DNA of 64,000 nt from Streptomyces venezuelae (GTDB taxonomy: Bacteria; Actinomycetota; Actinomycetes; Streptomycetales; Streptomycetaceae): positions 3,436,001 through 3,500,000 of the forward strand of contig NZ_CP029189.1 of assembly GCF_008642275.1 (NCBI RefSeq), written 5' to 3'. The position numbers and the translations under genes were made by a program. Positions 16,449-25,182 of this stretch are shown one piece after another. Each line of letters starts with the position of its first letter. Within the stretch, counting starts at the first letter, position 1. Below the pieces are notes generated by a model. It had not been told where the DNA came from and did no database searches. It saw only the letters and a program-made list of their open reading frames with translations.

Positions 16449-16509
16449 GTTCTCTGTCCTGTCCTGGAGAGGTCGTACTACGAGGGCGTCGCGTGCCCCG
16501 GTGGTCTGG

Positions 16510-17355
16510 TTACTTGTTGGGGCCGAGCTCGATCGGCACGCCGACGAGCGAGCCGTACTCGGTCCACGAACCGTCGTAGTTCTTGACGTTCTCCTGGCCC
16601 AGGAGCTCGTGCAGCACGAACCACGTGAGCGCGGAGCGCTCACCGATGCGGCAGTAGGCGATGGTGTCCTTCGCCAGATCGACCTGCTCCGCCTCGTAGA
16701 GGGCGGTCAGCTCGTCGTCCGACTTGAAGGTGCCGTCGTCGTTGGCGTTCTTCGACCACGGGATGTTGCGGGCGCTCGGCACGTGGCCGGGGCGCTGCGA
16801 CTGCTCCTGCGGGAGGTGCGCCGGGGCGAGCAGCTTGCCCGAGAACTCGTCGGGCGAACGGACGTCGACCAGGTTCAGGGAGCCGATCGCGGCCACGACG
16901 TCGTCGCGGAAGGCGCGGATGGAGGTGTCCTGGGCCTTGGCCTTGTACGTGGTGGCCGGGCGGTTCGGGACGTCCTTGCCGTCGACCAGGTCGCGGGAGT
17001 CGAGCTCCCACTTCTTGCGGCCGCCGTCGAGGAGCTTGACGTCCTGGTGGCCGTAGAGCTTGAAGTACCAGTAGGCGTAGGACGCGAACCAGTTGTTGTT
17101 GCCGCCGTAGAGGACGACGGTGTCGTCGTTGGAGATGCCCTTGGCGGAGAGGAGCTTCTCGAAGCCCTCCTGGTCCACGAAGTCGCGGCGGACCGGGTCC
17201 TGGAGGTCGCTCTTCCAGTCGATCCGGACCGCGTTGGTGATGTGGTTCTTGTCGTACGCGGACGTGTCCTCGTCCACCTCGACGATGACGACGTTGGCGT
17301 CGTTCAGGTGGGCCTCGACCCAGTCGGCGTCTACGAGGACGTCGCTGCGGCTCAT
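16510..17355 (-). CDS. cysA: Thiosulfate sulfurtransferase (rhodanese)
   Basis: 281 aa with two rhodanese domains. The active-site loop in the C-terminal domain is YCRIGERSAL, with the cysteine that carries the persulfide. It transfers sulfane sulfur from thiosulfate to acceptors such as cyanide or thiols and takes part in sulfur assimilation. GGAGGAGAACACC precedes the ATG. Upstream lies a 27-aa cysteine-containing leader peptide, and DUF1416 follows, so the operon is probably controlled by cysteine supply. Confidence 0.93.
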   Translation of the reverse strand: MSRSDVLVDADWVEAHLNDANVVIVEVDEDTSAYDKNHITNAVRIDWKSDLQDPVRRDFVDQEGFEKLLSAKGISNDDTVVLYGGNNNWFASYAYWYFKLYGHQDVKLLDGGRKKWELDSRDLVDGKDVPNRPATTYKAKAQDTSIRAFRDDVVAAIGSLNLVDVRSPDEFSGKLLAPAHLPQEQSQRPGHVPSARNIPWSKNANDDGTFKSDDELTALYEAEQVDLAKDTIAYCRIGERSALTWFVLHELLGQENVKNYDGSWTEYGSLVGVPIELGPNK

Positions 17356-17532
17356 GGTGTTCTCCTCCGGGGCAGTGTGCGGCGGGGCGGTGCGGGTGAC
17401 GCGGTGCTGCGTGCCTGCGGGTGCGCTCAAGGTCCTGCGCGGGGAGGCGTCAGGGAGTCAGGAGGCTGGTGCGGTCACGCGGGAAGGGCCGTGGGGCCGT
17501 CGTCCGGTCGATGGAGCGGATGCGCTCACAGG

Positions 17533-17616
17533 TCACATGGATCGACAGAGCATGGCGGCGACGCGACACAGGTCTACTGCCCGTCGCTTCGTGAGGTCCG
17601 CCTGCTGATGCTTCAT
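17533..17616 (-). CDS. Cysteine-containing leader peptide upstream of cysA
   Basis: A 27-codon frame from ATG 17616 ends in ...RRAVDLCRVAAMLCRSM, 177 bp upstream of the sulfurtransferase start. Short peptides with this DLCRVA...LCR pattern stand upstream of sulfur-assimilation genes in Streptomyces and mycobacteria. In mycobacteria, ribosome stalling at the Cys codons is reported to raise expression of the downstream genes when cysteine is short. The two Cys codons here fit that model. The role at this locus is inferred. Confidence 0.75.
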   Translation of the reverse strand: MKHQQADLTKRRAVDLCRVAAMLCRSM

Positions 17617-17777
17617 AGCCATGGATCGTAGGGACGAATCAGCCGCCCTGTCACCGGCGTGTCATATGGCGAGACAGGATCGTCCGAATATTGGGATACG
17701 AGGTCCCCGGGCGGCCGTCCGGCCGGGCCGGGGAGCCACCGTACGGTCCGTCCTTCTGCGGATCGGACCGCTCCGTC

Positions 17778-18494
17778 TCACGATCCGGCCACCACCACGT
17801 TCGCACCGCCGAGCACGAGGTGCACACCGGCCTCGTCCGAGGTCAGGGACGAGAGCTGGAGCCCGGCCGGCAGGCCGCTGCCGAGGTCGCGGTCGAAGTC
17901 GGTCTTCTTGCGGATCAGCTTCTCGACCAGCGGAACGCTCCCGCCGGGCACCTGGTCGGCACGCACTCGGACGATCTTGCCGCCCTTGGCCCCGGGAGCA
18001 TCCTCAAGGGTGACGGTCGACACGACGCTGTGCGTCAGGGTCTTGCCGGCGACCTCGACCGCCGCGGTGACCTTGACCTTGCCCGGCGCCCCGCCGTAGG
18101 AGAGGGTCGCGCCGGTCTGCGAGGCCGCCGTCAGGTCGGCGTACGTGATGAGCGCGCTGCCCTCGGCCCGGGCGGCCGTGCCGCCGCCGTAGTCCGCGTC
18201 CAGCTTCACGCCGTGGAAGCTCGCGTCCAGCTCCGACAGGCGCGTCTTGCGGCCCTCGGCGGTGATCTCGACGCCCCGCAGCCTCAGGTCGACCTGGTCG
18301 AGATCGCGGCTGAGCAGCTGGGTCAGGAAGGGGAAGCCGTGGACCTCCACCTCCGAGGACCCGGCCAGGCCCTGCCGCGCCTGTATTCGGTCGGCCAGCC
18401 GGTCCTCGACGTAACTCGCGGCCCAGCGGTCCGCCCCCACGAACAGGGCCCCCAGAACCACTCCGACGATCACGACGACACGCAGGAAACGCAC
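17778..18494 (-). CDS. DUF2993 (LmeA-like) lipid-binding envelope protein
   Basis: 238 aa with an N-terminal signal-anchor (residues about 3-22) and the DUF2993 opening WAASYVEDRLADRIQARQGL, then FPFLTQLLSRDLDQVDL. Family members include mycobacterial LmeA, a periplasmic phospholipid-binding protein needed for lipomannan maturation. Here the likely location is the outer face of the membrane and the likely ligand a lipid, both inferred from family. It is monocistronic: upstream (minus strand) is the large membrane-protein gene, 63 bp away. Confidence 0.85.
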   Translation of the reverse strand: MRFLRVVVIVGVVLGALFVGADRWAASYVEDRLADRIQARQGLAGSSEVEVHGFPFLTQLLSRDLDQVDLRLRGVEITAEGRKTRLSELDASFHGVKLDADYGGGTAARAEGSALITYADLTAASQTGATLSYGGAPGKVKVTAAVEVAGKTLTHSVVSTVTLEDAPGAKGGKIVRVRADQVPGGSVPLVEKLIRKKTDFDRDLGSGLPAGLQLSSLTSDEAGVHLVLGGANVVVAGS

Positions 18495-18557
18495 GTTCCC
18501 TCCCCCTACTAATCGGTACGTGCGTTCTAGTTGACCATGCCCGTCGTCGGGTGGGGA

Positions 18558-20069
18558 TCAGCCCACCACCCGGCCGATCAGGTACACGGCGGGGGCGGCC
18601 GCCGCGAGCGGCAGGGCCACACCGGCCGTCATGTGCACGAACTTCGACGGGTAGTCGTACGCCGCCACGCGCAGGCCGACCAGCGCGCACACCCCGGCCG
18701 CGAGGCCGATCAGCGCCCCGCCCGCTCCGACCGAGGTCAGCCCGCCGACCGCGATGCCGGCGCCCGCGGCGGCGGCCAGCGAAACCCCGGCGGAGGGGAC
18801 GGCGGGCAGCGGCAGCGCACGGGCGAAGACGGCGACCGCGACGGCCGCGGCGCCGACCGTGGCGGCCGCGGAGTCGGCCGCGAGATATCCGGCGCAGACG
18901 ATGGCGAGGGCGGCCGAGGCCACCGAGGCCATGAGCCCGTACATCCGCTCGTCGGGATCGGCGTGGCTGCGCAGCTGCAGGACGAGCGTGAGCAGCACCC
19001 AGGCGCCGAGGGTCCCGACGATCGCGCCGGGCCCGTACGAGGGCTCGACGGCGAGCACGGCCACGTCCGCGACGACGGCTCCGGCGAAGGCGAGGGCGAT
19101 GCCCTGGCGGGCGGGCCACATGCCGTTGAGGCGGAACCAGCCGGCCGCCGTGAGGCCCTGCAGGGCGATCAGCGGCAGGAGCAGGGCGTACTGCCCGAGG
19201 GCGGCGGCCACGGCGAGCAGCAGCCCGAGGACGGCGGTCAGTATGGCGGACTGCGGACCGGGGTCGATGATCGGCGACCGGCCCTCGGCGCGTGCCTGGG
19301 CGGGGTCGACGGCGCGCAGGGTGTTGCCGGCGAGGGTGGGCGGGGACCAGGAGGTGATCTCCTGCGGCTCACCGGGAGCCTCGGCCGTGTCCATGTCCGT
19401 GTCCGTGTCCGGGGTGGCTGCCGCCTGGGGCGGCAGGTAGGCGGTCTGCTCGGCGGCGGCCACGTCCGCGACCGGCGGCAGGTAGGCGGTCTCCTCGGCC
19501 GGCTGCTGCCGGGACTGGTACTGCTGGTCGTGCTCCGGGCCCGGGTAGGGCGGCAAGTAGGCCGTCTCTGCACCCTGCGGCCATCCCTGGACCGGATCCG
19601 CGGCGGGCGCCTGGGCCGCGGCCTCGTCCCGGAACCAGCTCTCCGGGGCCACCTGCTGCTGGTACGGCTCGGGGGCCGGGGCGTAGCCGTCCTGCCAGAG
19701 GCCCGGGGCCGCCGGGGAGGCCGGGGAGGCCGGGGTCGCCGCGGCCTCGTCCCGGAACCAGCCCTCCGGGGCCACCTGCTGCTGGTACGGCTCGGGGGCC
19801 GGGGCGTAGCCGTCCTGCCAGGGGCCCGGGGCGGCCGGGGCCGCCGGGGCCGCCGCGGGCTCGTCCCGGAACCAGCCCTCGGGCGCCACCGGCTGCCCGG
19901 GCACCGCGCCCAGCGGCGGATGCACCGGCTGGTGGCTGGTGTCCCAGGTGTCGGACTGCCAGGTCTGGGTCCCGTACGGGTCGTACGGGTCGCCCTGCTG
20001 GTGCTGCTGCTGGTGCTGGTCCTGCTGCTGCGCGTACTGCCGGCGCTGCTGTTCCTCAGGCGTACTCAT
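18558..20069 (-). CDS. Integral membrane protein with Gln/Pro-rich repeat head
   Basis: 503 aa. The first 240 residues are hydrophilic and contain three copies of an APEGWFRDE...PYQQQ module (period about 41 residues) plus a triple TAYLPP. The remainder is about eight or nine hydrophobic helices rich in Ala/Gly/Leu with no transport motif that I recognise. The MoaD-like gene is upstream by 10 bp on the same strand, so they may be co-transcribed. The head is probably a disordered cytoplasmic segment. The function is unknown. Confidence 0.8.
   Translation of the reverse strand: MSTPEEQQRRQYAQQQDQHQQQHQQGDPYDPYGTQTWQSDTWDTSHQPVHPPLGAVPGQPVAPEGWFRDEPAAAPAAPAAPGPWQDGYAPAPEPYQQQVAPEGWFRDEAAATPASPASPAAPGLWQDGYAPAPEPYQQQVAPESWFRDEAAAQAPAADPVQGWPQGAETAYLPPYPGPEHDQQYQSRQQPAEETAYLPPVADVAAAEQTAYLPPQAAATPDTDTDMDTAEAPGEPQEITSWSPPTLAGNTLRAVDPAQARAEGRSPIIDPGPQSAILTAVLGLLLAVAAALGQYALLLPLIALQGLTAAGWFRLNGMWPARQGIALAFAGAVVADVAVLAVEPSYGPGAIVGTLGAWVLLTLVLQLRSHADPDERMYGLMASVASAALAIVCAGYLAADSAAATVGAAAVAVAVFARALPLPAVPSAGVSLAAAAGAGIAVGGLTSVGAGGALIGLAAGVCALVGLRVAAYDYPSKFVHMTAGVALPLAAAAPAVYLIGRVVG
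19624..19895. repeat. In-gene direct repeats (123 and 114 bp)
   Basis: The string tcgtcccggaaccag recurs at 19624, 19747 and 19861. The first two units are about 95 percent identical over most of their 123 bp. All units keep the reading frame and encode the WFRDE/PYQQQ modules of the membrane protein. Copy number probably varies between strains. Confidence 0.8.
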
Positions 20070-20079
20070 CGGCTCCCGC

Positions 20080-20373
20080 TCACCCGCCCGCGAACGGCGG
20101 GAGCACCTCGACGGTGCCCCCCTCGGTCAGCGGAACGGAATCATGCGGGCGCTTGCCCACAGGCTCGTCGTTCACGAGGAAGGAGCAGCGCAGCAGGACC
20201 CTGGTCAGCTCCCCGGGGTGGCGTTCCCGCACGGCGTCGAGCGCCTCGGCCAGTGTGCGCGCCGAGTACGGCTCCTCCGCCGTCTTGGCCGCGGCTTTGG
20301 CCGCCGCCCAGTAGCGGATGGTTCCGGTTGCCACTGCTGCTCCCATCGTCGGCTCTCTACCGTCGGCCTCCAT
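20080..20373 (-). CDS. MoaD/ThiS-family sulfur carrier protein
   Basis: 97 aa from the ATG at 20373, chosen because GGGAGGGG lies upstream; an inner Met (20346) would give 88 aa. The ubiquitin-like fold is indicated by TIRYWAAAKAAAKTAEEPY near the start and by the conserved C-terminus EVLPPFAGG, whose last Gly is thiocarboxylated in MoaD/ThiS proteins. The natural partners (MoaE, ThiG, MoeB-like) are not in this window. It lies divergent from glnR and upstream of the repeat-rich membrane protein. Confidence 0.85.
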   Translation of the reverse strand: MEADGREPTMGAAVATGTIRYWAAAKAAAKTAEEPYSARTLAEALDAVRERHPGELTRVLLRCSFLVNDEPVGKRPHDSVPLTEGGTVEVLPPFAGG

Positions 20374-20745
20374 GATGGCCCCTCCCACCGCCGGCCCCGG
20401 CGTGCCCCGACGCGCCGGGTGTGCGCCCGGCCCGGCCCGGGGCACCGCTCGGCGGGCCCCCGAACCGGTGAAACCCGGGCATACGCTGGGCGGGAGCGTG
20501 GCATGAACCACAGAAGCGGAAGCCGGTGAAGCCTCGGCCGCCCGTCGGCGGGTGGGCTATTCTGCTTGGCGAGAGGATCCGGGCAACGTAGCCCCCGGGT
20601 CCTTTTGTGCTTTCAGCACGTTGAACGAACCGGGAACAGTGGTATCCATGCGGACCCCAGGGCGCGGGGACCGCAGGGACGCCGGGCAAGACGTACGAAG
20701 CAGAACCACGCATGTCCTCGACGGGACCGAGGAGGAACCGACGTG
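20374..20745. other. Intergenic region between the MoaD-like gene and glnR
   Basis: This 372-bp divergent region has no convincing protein gene apart from the 17-codon frame at its right edge. It holds a hairpin followed by four T residues (20574-20606) and a TATTCT box just before it. The remainder shows no further structure that I can support. Confidence 0.6.
20574..20606 (+). terminator. Intrinsic-terminator-like hairpin in the glnR leader region
   Basis: The arms aggatccggg (20574-20583) and cccgggtcct (20594-20603) pair over 10 bp with one G-U, followed directly by TTTT. A TATTCT at 20558-20563 could be a -10 box whose transcript would begin just before the hairpin. That would make a tiny RNA or an attenuated glnR leader. 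It does not end any visible plus-strand gene. The pairing is seen; the role is inferred. Confidence 0.55.
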
Positions 20746-20799
20746 ATGGACCAGCGAACCGTGCACCACCGTCCGACCCGGGCAGGTGGTCGGTCGTGA
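20746..20799 (+). CDS. 17-aa upstream ORF overlapping the glnR start
   Basis: ATG 20746 has GGAGGAACC at ideal spacing and encodes 17 residues ([17 protein letters not shown]). Its TGA at 20797-20799 overlaps the glnR GTG at 20796 (GTGA). glnR itself has only a weak AGGTGG site, so ribosomes finishing this peptide probably reinitiate at glnR. There are three Arg and two His codons but no run of one amino acid. It may be only a coupling device. Confidence 0.55.
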   Translation: MDQRTVHHRPTRAGGRS

Positions 20800-21569
20800 G
20801 CTCACTCCTGCTGCTCACCAACGCCCTGCAGCCGTCCACCGAGGTGCTGCCCGCCCTCGGCCTGCTGCTGCACAACGTCCGGGTCGCCCCGGCCGAGGGC
20901 CCCGCCCTGGTGGACACCCCGGGAGCCGATGTCATCCTCGTGGACGGCCGCCGCGACCTGCCGCAGGTGCGCTCCCTGTGCCAGCTGCTCCGCTCCACCG
21001 GTCCCGGCTGTCCGCTGATCCTCGTCGTCACCGAGGGCGGCCTGGCGGCCGTCACCGCCGACTGGGGCATCGACGACGTCCTCCTGGACACGGCGGGTCC
21101 GGCCGAGGTCGAAGCGCGGCTGCGCCTGGCGACCGGCCGCCAGCAGCTGGGCTCGGACGACTCCCCCATGGAGATCCGCAACGGCGACCTGTCGGTGGAC
21201 GAGGCCACGTACTCCGCCAAGCTCAAGGGGCGCGTGCTCGACCTCACCTTCAAGGAGTTCGAGCTGCTCAAGTACCTCGCCCAGCACCCGGGCCGGGTCT
21301 TCACCCGCGCCCAGCTGCTGCAGGAGGTGTGGGGCTACGACTACTTCGGCGGCACCCGGACCGTCGACGTGCACGTACGGCGGCTGCGCGCCAAGCTCGG
21401 CCCCGAGCACGAGTCCCTGATCGGCACGGTCCGCAACGTCGGCTACCGCTTCGTCACGCCGGAGAAGGTCGAGCGGGCGGCGGCGGAAGCCGCGGCCCAG
21501 GCGGCCGCCAAGGCCGCTGCCCAGGCGGCCGCCCAGCCCACCGCCCAGCAGGCCCCGTCCGTCACCTGA
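20796..21569 (+). CDS. glnR: GlnR, global nitrogen regulator
   Basis: 257 aa from the GTG at 20796. It is an OmpR-type orphan response regulator with an atypical receiver ([15 protein letters not shown]) that dimerises without phosphorylation. The winged-helix domain (about residues 130-225) ends in the typical [26 protein letters not shown]. The sequence is nearly the S. coelicolor GlnR that I remember, with a variable Ala/Gln-rich tail. GlnR activates glutamine synthetase, ammonium transport and nitrate assimilation under nitrogen limitation. No partner kinase is adjacent. It is translationally coupled to a 17-aa upstream ORF. Confidence 0.95.
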   Translation: MSSLLLLTNALQPSTEVLPALGLLLHNVRVAPAEGPALVDTPGADVILVDGRRDLPQVRSLCQLLRSTGPGCPLILVVTEGGLAAVTADWGIDDVLLDTAGPAEVEARLRLATGRQQLGSDDSPMEIRNGDLSVDEATYSAKLKGRVLDLTFKEFELLKYLAQHPGRVFTRAQLLQEVWGYDYFGGTRTVDVHVRRLRAKLGPEHESLIGTVRNVGYRFVTPEKVERAAAEAAAQAAAKAAAQAAAQPTAQQAPSVT

Positions 21570-21634
21570 TCGGCCGAACACGCTGTGAGCATCCACTCGG
21601 CAGGACGCCCTGCCCAGAGGTAGGTCACCCCGCG

Positions 21635-21640
21635 TAGACT
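21635..21640 (+). promoter_or_regulatory. -10 element giving a leaderless lacI-type mRNA
   Basis: TAGACT ends 7 bp before the GTG at 21648, so transcription should begin at or within a base or two of the start codon. There is no ribosome-binding site between them. Confidence 0.6.
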
Positions 21641-21647
21641 GCCGCGC

Positions 21648-22670
21648 GTGGCCAAGGTGACGCGGGATGACGTTGCACGACTTGCGGGTACGTCGACCGC
21701 CGTCGTGAGCTACGTCATCAACAACGGACCCCGGCCGGTTGCCCCGGCCACGCGCGAGCGTGTCCTCGCCGCGATCAAGGAGCTGGGCTACCGCCCGGAC
21801 CGGGTCGCCCAGGCGATGGCCTCGCGGCGCACCGACCTCATAGGCATGATCGTCCCGGACGCCCGGCAGCCGTTCTTCGCGGAGATGGCGCACGCGGTCG
21901 AACAGGCCGCCGCCGAGCGCGGAAAGATGGTGCTGGTCGGCAACTCCGACTACCGCACCGAGCGCGAGGTCCACTACCTGCGGGCCTTCCTCGGCATGCG
22001 GGTGTCGGGCCTGATCCTGGTCAGCCAGGGCATGAGCGAGCAGGCCGCCAGCGAGATCGAGGCCTGGGACGCGCGGGTCGTGCTGCTGCACGAGCGGCCG
22101 GAGGCGATCGACGACGTCGCCGTCGTCACGGACGACATCGGCGGCGCCCAGCTCGCCACCCGCCACCTGCTGGAGCACGGGCACGAGTACGTGGCCTGCA
22201 TCGGCGGCGTCGAGAACACCCCGTCCGTCGGCGACCCCGTCGCCGACCACGTCGAGGGCTGGCGCCGGGCCATGCAGGAGTCCGGCCGCTCGATCGAGGG
22301 CCGGCTCATCGAGGCCCCGTACAACCGCTACGACGCGTACCGGGTCGCCCTGGAGGTCCTGGCGCGGCCCGACCGGCCGACGGCCATCTTCTGCGCCACG
22401 GACGACCAGGCGATCGGTGTGCTGCGCGCGGCACGCGAACTGCGCATCGACGTGCCCGGGGAACTGGCCGTCGCGGGCTTCGACGACGTCAAGGAAGCCG
22501 CCCTCACCGACCCGCCGCTGACCACGATCGCCTCGGACCGCCCGGCGATGGCCCGTGCGGCCGTGGACCTGGTCCTGGACGACGGCCTGCGCGTGGCCGG
22601 ATCCCGGCGGGAGCGGCTGAAGCAGTTCCCTTCGGCGCTGGTGGTCCGCCGCTCCTGCGGCTGCCACTGA
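21648..22670 (+). CDS. LacI-family transcriptional regulator
   Basis: 340 aa, GTG start placed directly downstream of a -10 box (leaderless). The N-terminal HTH is [23 protein letters not shown] with the hinge helix that follows. Residues about 60-335 form a periplasmic-binding-like effector domain ([32 protein letters not shown]). It ends with a Cys pair (RRSCGCH). The protein probably senses a sugar or related ligand, but no sugar transport or catabolic genes are next to it, so the target is unknown. It converges on the MerR-clamp gene with a 7-bp gap. Confidence 0.9.
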   Translation: MAKVTRDDVARLAGTSTAVVSYVINNGPRPVAPATRERVLAAIKELGYRPDRVAQAMASRRTDLIGMIVPDARQPFFAEMAHAVEQAAAERGKMVLVGNSDYRTEREVHYLRAFLGMRVSGLILVSQGMSEQAASEIEAWDARVVLLHERPEAIDDVAVVTDDIGGAQLATRHLLEHGHEYVACIGGVENTPSVGDPVADHVEGWRRAMQESGRSIEGRLIEAPYNRYDAYRVALEVLARPDRPTAIFCATDDQAIGVLRAARELRIDVPGELAVAGFDDVKEAALTDPPLTTIASDRPAMARAAVDLVLDDGLRVAGSRRERLKQFPSALVVRRSCGCH

Positions 22671-22677
22671 GCGCGGG

Positions 22678-23739
22678 TCACGCGTCCAGCGTGCACGGCA
22701 TCAGCAGGGAGAAGGCGTCCTCGGTGCCGGGCCGCCGGAGTACCAGCGGGGCCCTGGGGCCGACGTACTCCAGCGTCATGTCGTCCCCCACGGCGAGCGC
22801 GTCGAGGAGGAAGGCCGGGTTGACCCCGACCAGCTCCCCGGCGGAGCCGGAGCCGGAGCCCGGCCCGCTGCCGGGCTCGTGGGCCTCGTCGGCGACGGTC
22901 ACCGTGTCCGTCAGGACGAGGGCGCACCTCTCGCCTTCCTGCCCGGCCAGGCCCTGCCGCAGCGCCGGCACGTCCAGCGGGATACGGCGGCCCTCGGGCA
23001 GCCGCGTCAGGCGGCGGTAGTCGGGGAACTCCTCGCCCAGGCCCTGCCCGGCGACCCGGCGGCCCTGTGTCTCCAGTTCGATCCCGTCCCCGTCCACGGT
23101 GAGCAGGGCCGGGGAGTCGCCGGCCAGCAGGGCCCGCATGGCGTCCACGAGGGGGGTCGGCACGGTCAGCCGGACCCGCTCGCCGCCGTGGCCGGTGGTG
23201 GAGGTCCGGGCCACGGCCATCCGGTAGCGGTCGGTGGCCACGACGTGCAGGTCCGTCCCCTCCGCGTCGAAGAGGATTCCGCCGAGCACCGGCAGCTCGG
23301 GGTCGGTGCCGGCGGCGAAGCGTACGGAGTCCAGCGCGGCCGCGAGCTCCGCGGCGGGCACGGTCAGCCGGGCGGTCAGGGCGGTGGTGGGCATGGTGCT
23401 CTCCTTGTGTCCGAGTCGGGCGCGTACCGCGGAGAGCGCGCCGCGCGCATCGGCGAGCTCGCGTTCGAGCCGCCGCAGGTGCCCGTCCAGCAGCAGGGGC
23501 ACCAGGCCGGTGTCCCCGCCGGACCAGGCCGCCAGGACCAGCCGGACGTCGGCGAGCGGCATCCCCGCCTGGCGGAGCCGGGCCAGCAGCCGGGCCTCGT
23601 CGAGCTGTTCGGGCGCGTACCAGCGGTACCCGGTCGCCGGATCGACCCGGGCGGGAGGCAGGACGCCCGCGCGGTCGTAGAAGCGCAGCGCGCTCACGCC
23701 CAGCCCGCTGTCGCGGCCCATCTCGCCAATGCTGTGCAT
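22678..23739 (-). CDS. MerR regulator fused to DNA polymerase III beta-clamp-like domains
   Basis: 353 aa from ATG 23739 (GGAGAG just upstream; a GTG four codons earlier is possible). Residues about 1-75 are a MerR winged HTH (GVSALRFYDRAGVLPPARV). A coiled-coil helix follows (HLRRLERELADARGAL). From about 115 the protein looks like domains II and III of DnaN: VATDRYRMAVART, EEFPDYRRL, NPAFLLDALAVGDDMTLEY and the closing FSLLMPCTL. The clamp's first domain is missing. A Gly/Ser linker (about 293-303) sits inside the last domain. The clamp part could dimerise, bind a ligand or dock clamp-binding peptides; none of this is known. Confidence 0.88.
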   Translation of the reverse strand: MHSIGEMGRDSGLGVSALRFYDRAGVLPPARVDPATGYRWYAPEQLDEARLLARLRQAGMPLADVRLVLAAWSGGDTGLVPLLLDGHLRRLERELADARGALSAVRARLGHKESTMPTTALTARLTVPAAELAAALDSVRFAAGTDPELPVLGGILFDAEGTDLHVVATDRYRMAVARTSTTGHGGERVRLTVPTPLVDAMRALLAGDSPALLTVDGDGIELETQGRRVAGQGLGEEFPDYRRLTRLPEGRRIPLDVPALRQGLAGQEGERCALVLTDTVTVADEAHEPGSGPGSGSGSAGELVGVNPAFLLDALAVGDDMTLEYVGPRAPLVLRRPGTEDAFSLLMPCTLDA

Positions 23740-23880
23740 CTCGCTCTCCACACCCGTGACTCTGGGACCTCCACCAGGTCGAGGGTCAAGGCCGGTTCTC
23801 GTATCGGTCGCGGACGGTTCTGTCGGGCTTCTCAGGCCTGACTCAGGAAGCTCTCATGATCTCCGGTCAGAGTCGGTGAC

Positions 23881-25107
23881 ATGACCGACAGCTTCCGCCG
23901 CGAAGGCGAGTACCCGCAGGAGAACAGCCCGGCCCAGCACGCGCCGTTCGGCGCGTACCCCGCGGCCGGCGCAGGGGCGGCGGCCTACCCGCCGCCGCCC
24001 TCGTACCCGCCCGCCGCCCCCGGGTGGCACGAGGCGCACCAGCCGCAGCCGCAGGTCATCCGGGGCGAGACGGTCCCGGCGGGCGAGGGCGGCGCGGGCG
24101 GGAACGGCGGGTACGAGGGCGGCGGCCCTCACGGTCCCGCCCACGCCGCGGCACCCGCACCCGCACCCCGTGCCAAGCGGCCCGTCGCGCTGCTGGCCGC
24201 CGTGGCGCTGGCCGCGGCCCTGGTCGGCGGCGGCACCGCGGCCGCCGTCGGACAGCTGATGGACCGGCAGGCGGGCAGCACCGGCGGGGTCGACGGCACC
24301 ACCGTCTCGCAGTCCAGCTCGGGCACCGTCGCCGGAGTCGCCGAGCAGGTCAGCCCCTCGGTCGTCCGGATCGACGTCCGCACCGGCTCCGGCCAGGGCA
24401 CCGGCTCCGGGATCGTCCTCACCGCCGACGGCGAGATCGTCACCAACAACCACGTGGTGAGCGGCGCCGCCGAGATCCAGGTGACGATGAGCGACGGCAA
24501 GAAGTACGCCGCCAAGACCGTGGGCACCGACCCCGACAAGGACCTGGCCCTGATCAAGCTCCAGGGCGCCTCCGGGCTGAAGCCCGCCGTGCTCGGCGGG
24601 TCCGGCGGCGTGAAGGTCGGCGACCAGGTCGTCGCCATCGGCTCGCCCGACGGCCTCACCGGCACCGTCACCAGCGGCATCGTCTCCGCGCTGAACCGCG
24701 AGGTGAAGGTGCCGAAGTCGGAGCAGCAGGCCCCGCGGAGCCGGCAGCAGGGCGAGGACGGCTGGCCGTTCTCCTTCGGCGGCCGCCAGTTCAACGGGGA
24801 CACCGGCTCCGACACCACCTCGTACAAGGCCCTCCAGACGGACGCCTCCCTCAACCCCGGCAACTCCGGCGGTGCCCTCGTCGACATGAACGGCCGGATC
24901 GTGGGCATGCCCTCGGCGATCTACTCCCCCGCCTCCGGCAACTCCGCCGCCGGCAGCGTCGGCCTCGGCTTCGCCATCCCGGTCGACACGATCAAGGCCG
25001 ACCTGGACTCCCTGCGCAAGGGCGGCCCCGGCGGCACCGGCTCCTCCGACACGGGACCGGGATCCGGCTCCGGATCCGCCGCAAACGGCTTCGGCACCAG
25101 CTTCTGA
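23881..25107 (+). CDS. Membrane-anchored HtrA-like serine protease without PDZ domain
   Basis: 408 aa. A Pro/Tyr/Ala-rich cytoplasmic head of about 100 residues and a transmembrane helix (VALLAAVALAAALVGGGTAAAV) precede a trypsin-like domain. The catalytic triad is visible: His in TNNHVVSG, Asp in DKDLALIK, Ser in NPGNSGGALV. HtrA proteases usually carry one or two PDZ domains; here the chain ends in a Gly/Ser tail instead. The protease is followed by an MprA/MprB-like two-component pair, the same association as pepD with mprAB in M. tuberculosis, which points to envelope-stress control. The active site faces outside. Confidence 0.92.
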   Translation: MTDSFRREGEYPQENSPAQHAPFGAYPAAGAGAAAYPPPPSYPPAAPGWHEAHQPQPQVIRGETVPAGEGGAGGNGGYEGGGPHGPAHAAAPAPAPRAKRPVALLAAVALAAALVGGGTAAAVGQLMDRQAGSTGGVDGTTVSQSSSGTVAGVAEQVSPSVVRIDVRTGSGQGTGSGIVLTADGEIVTNNHVVSGAAEIQVTMSDGKKYAAKTVGTDPDKDLALIKLQGASGLKPAVLGGSGGVKVGDQVVAIGSPDGLTGTVTSGIVSALNREVKVPKSEQQAPRSRQQGEDGWPFSFGGRQFNGDTGSDTTSYKALQTDASLNPGNSGGALVDMNGRIVGMPSAIYSPASGNSAAGSVGLGFAIPVDTIKADLDSLRKGGPGGTGSSDTGPGSGSGSAANGFGTSF

Positions 25108-25182
25108 CCCGCCCGTGCGAGGCTGGAGGCGCCGTCACGTGCCGCACCCCACGGCCGACCACCACCCCTGGGAGATCCATCC

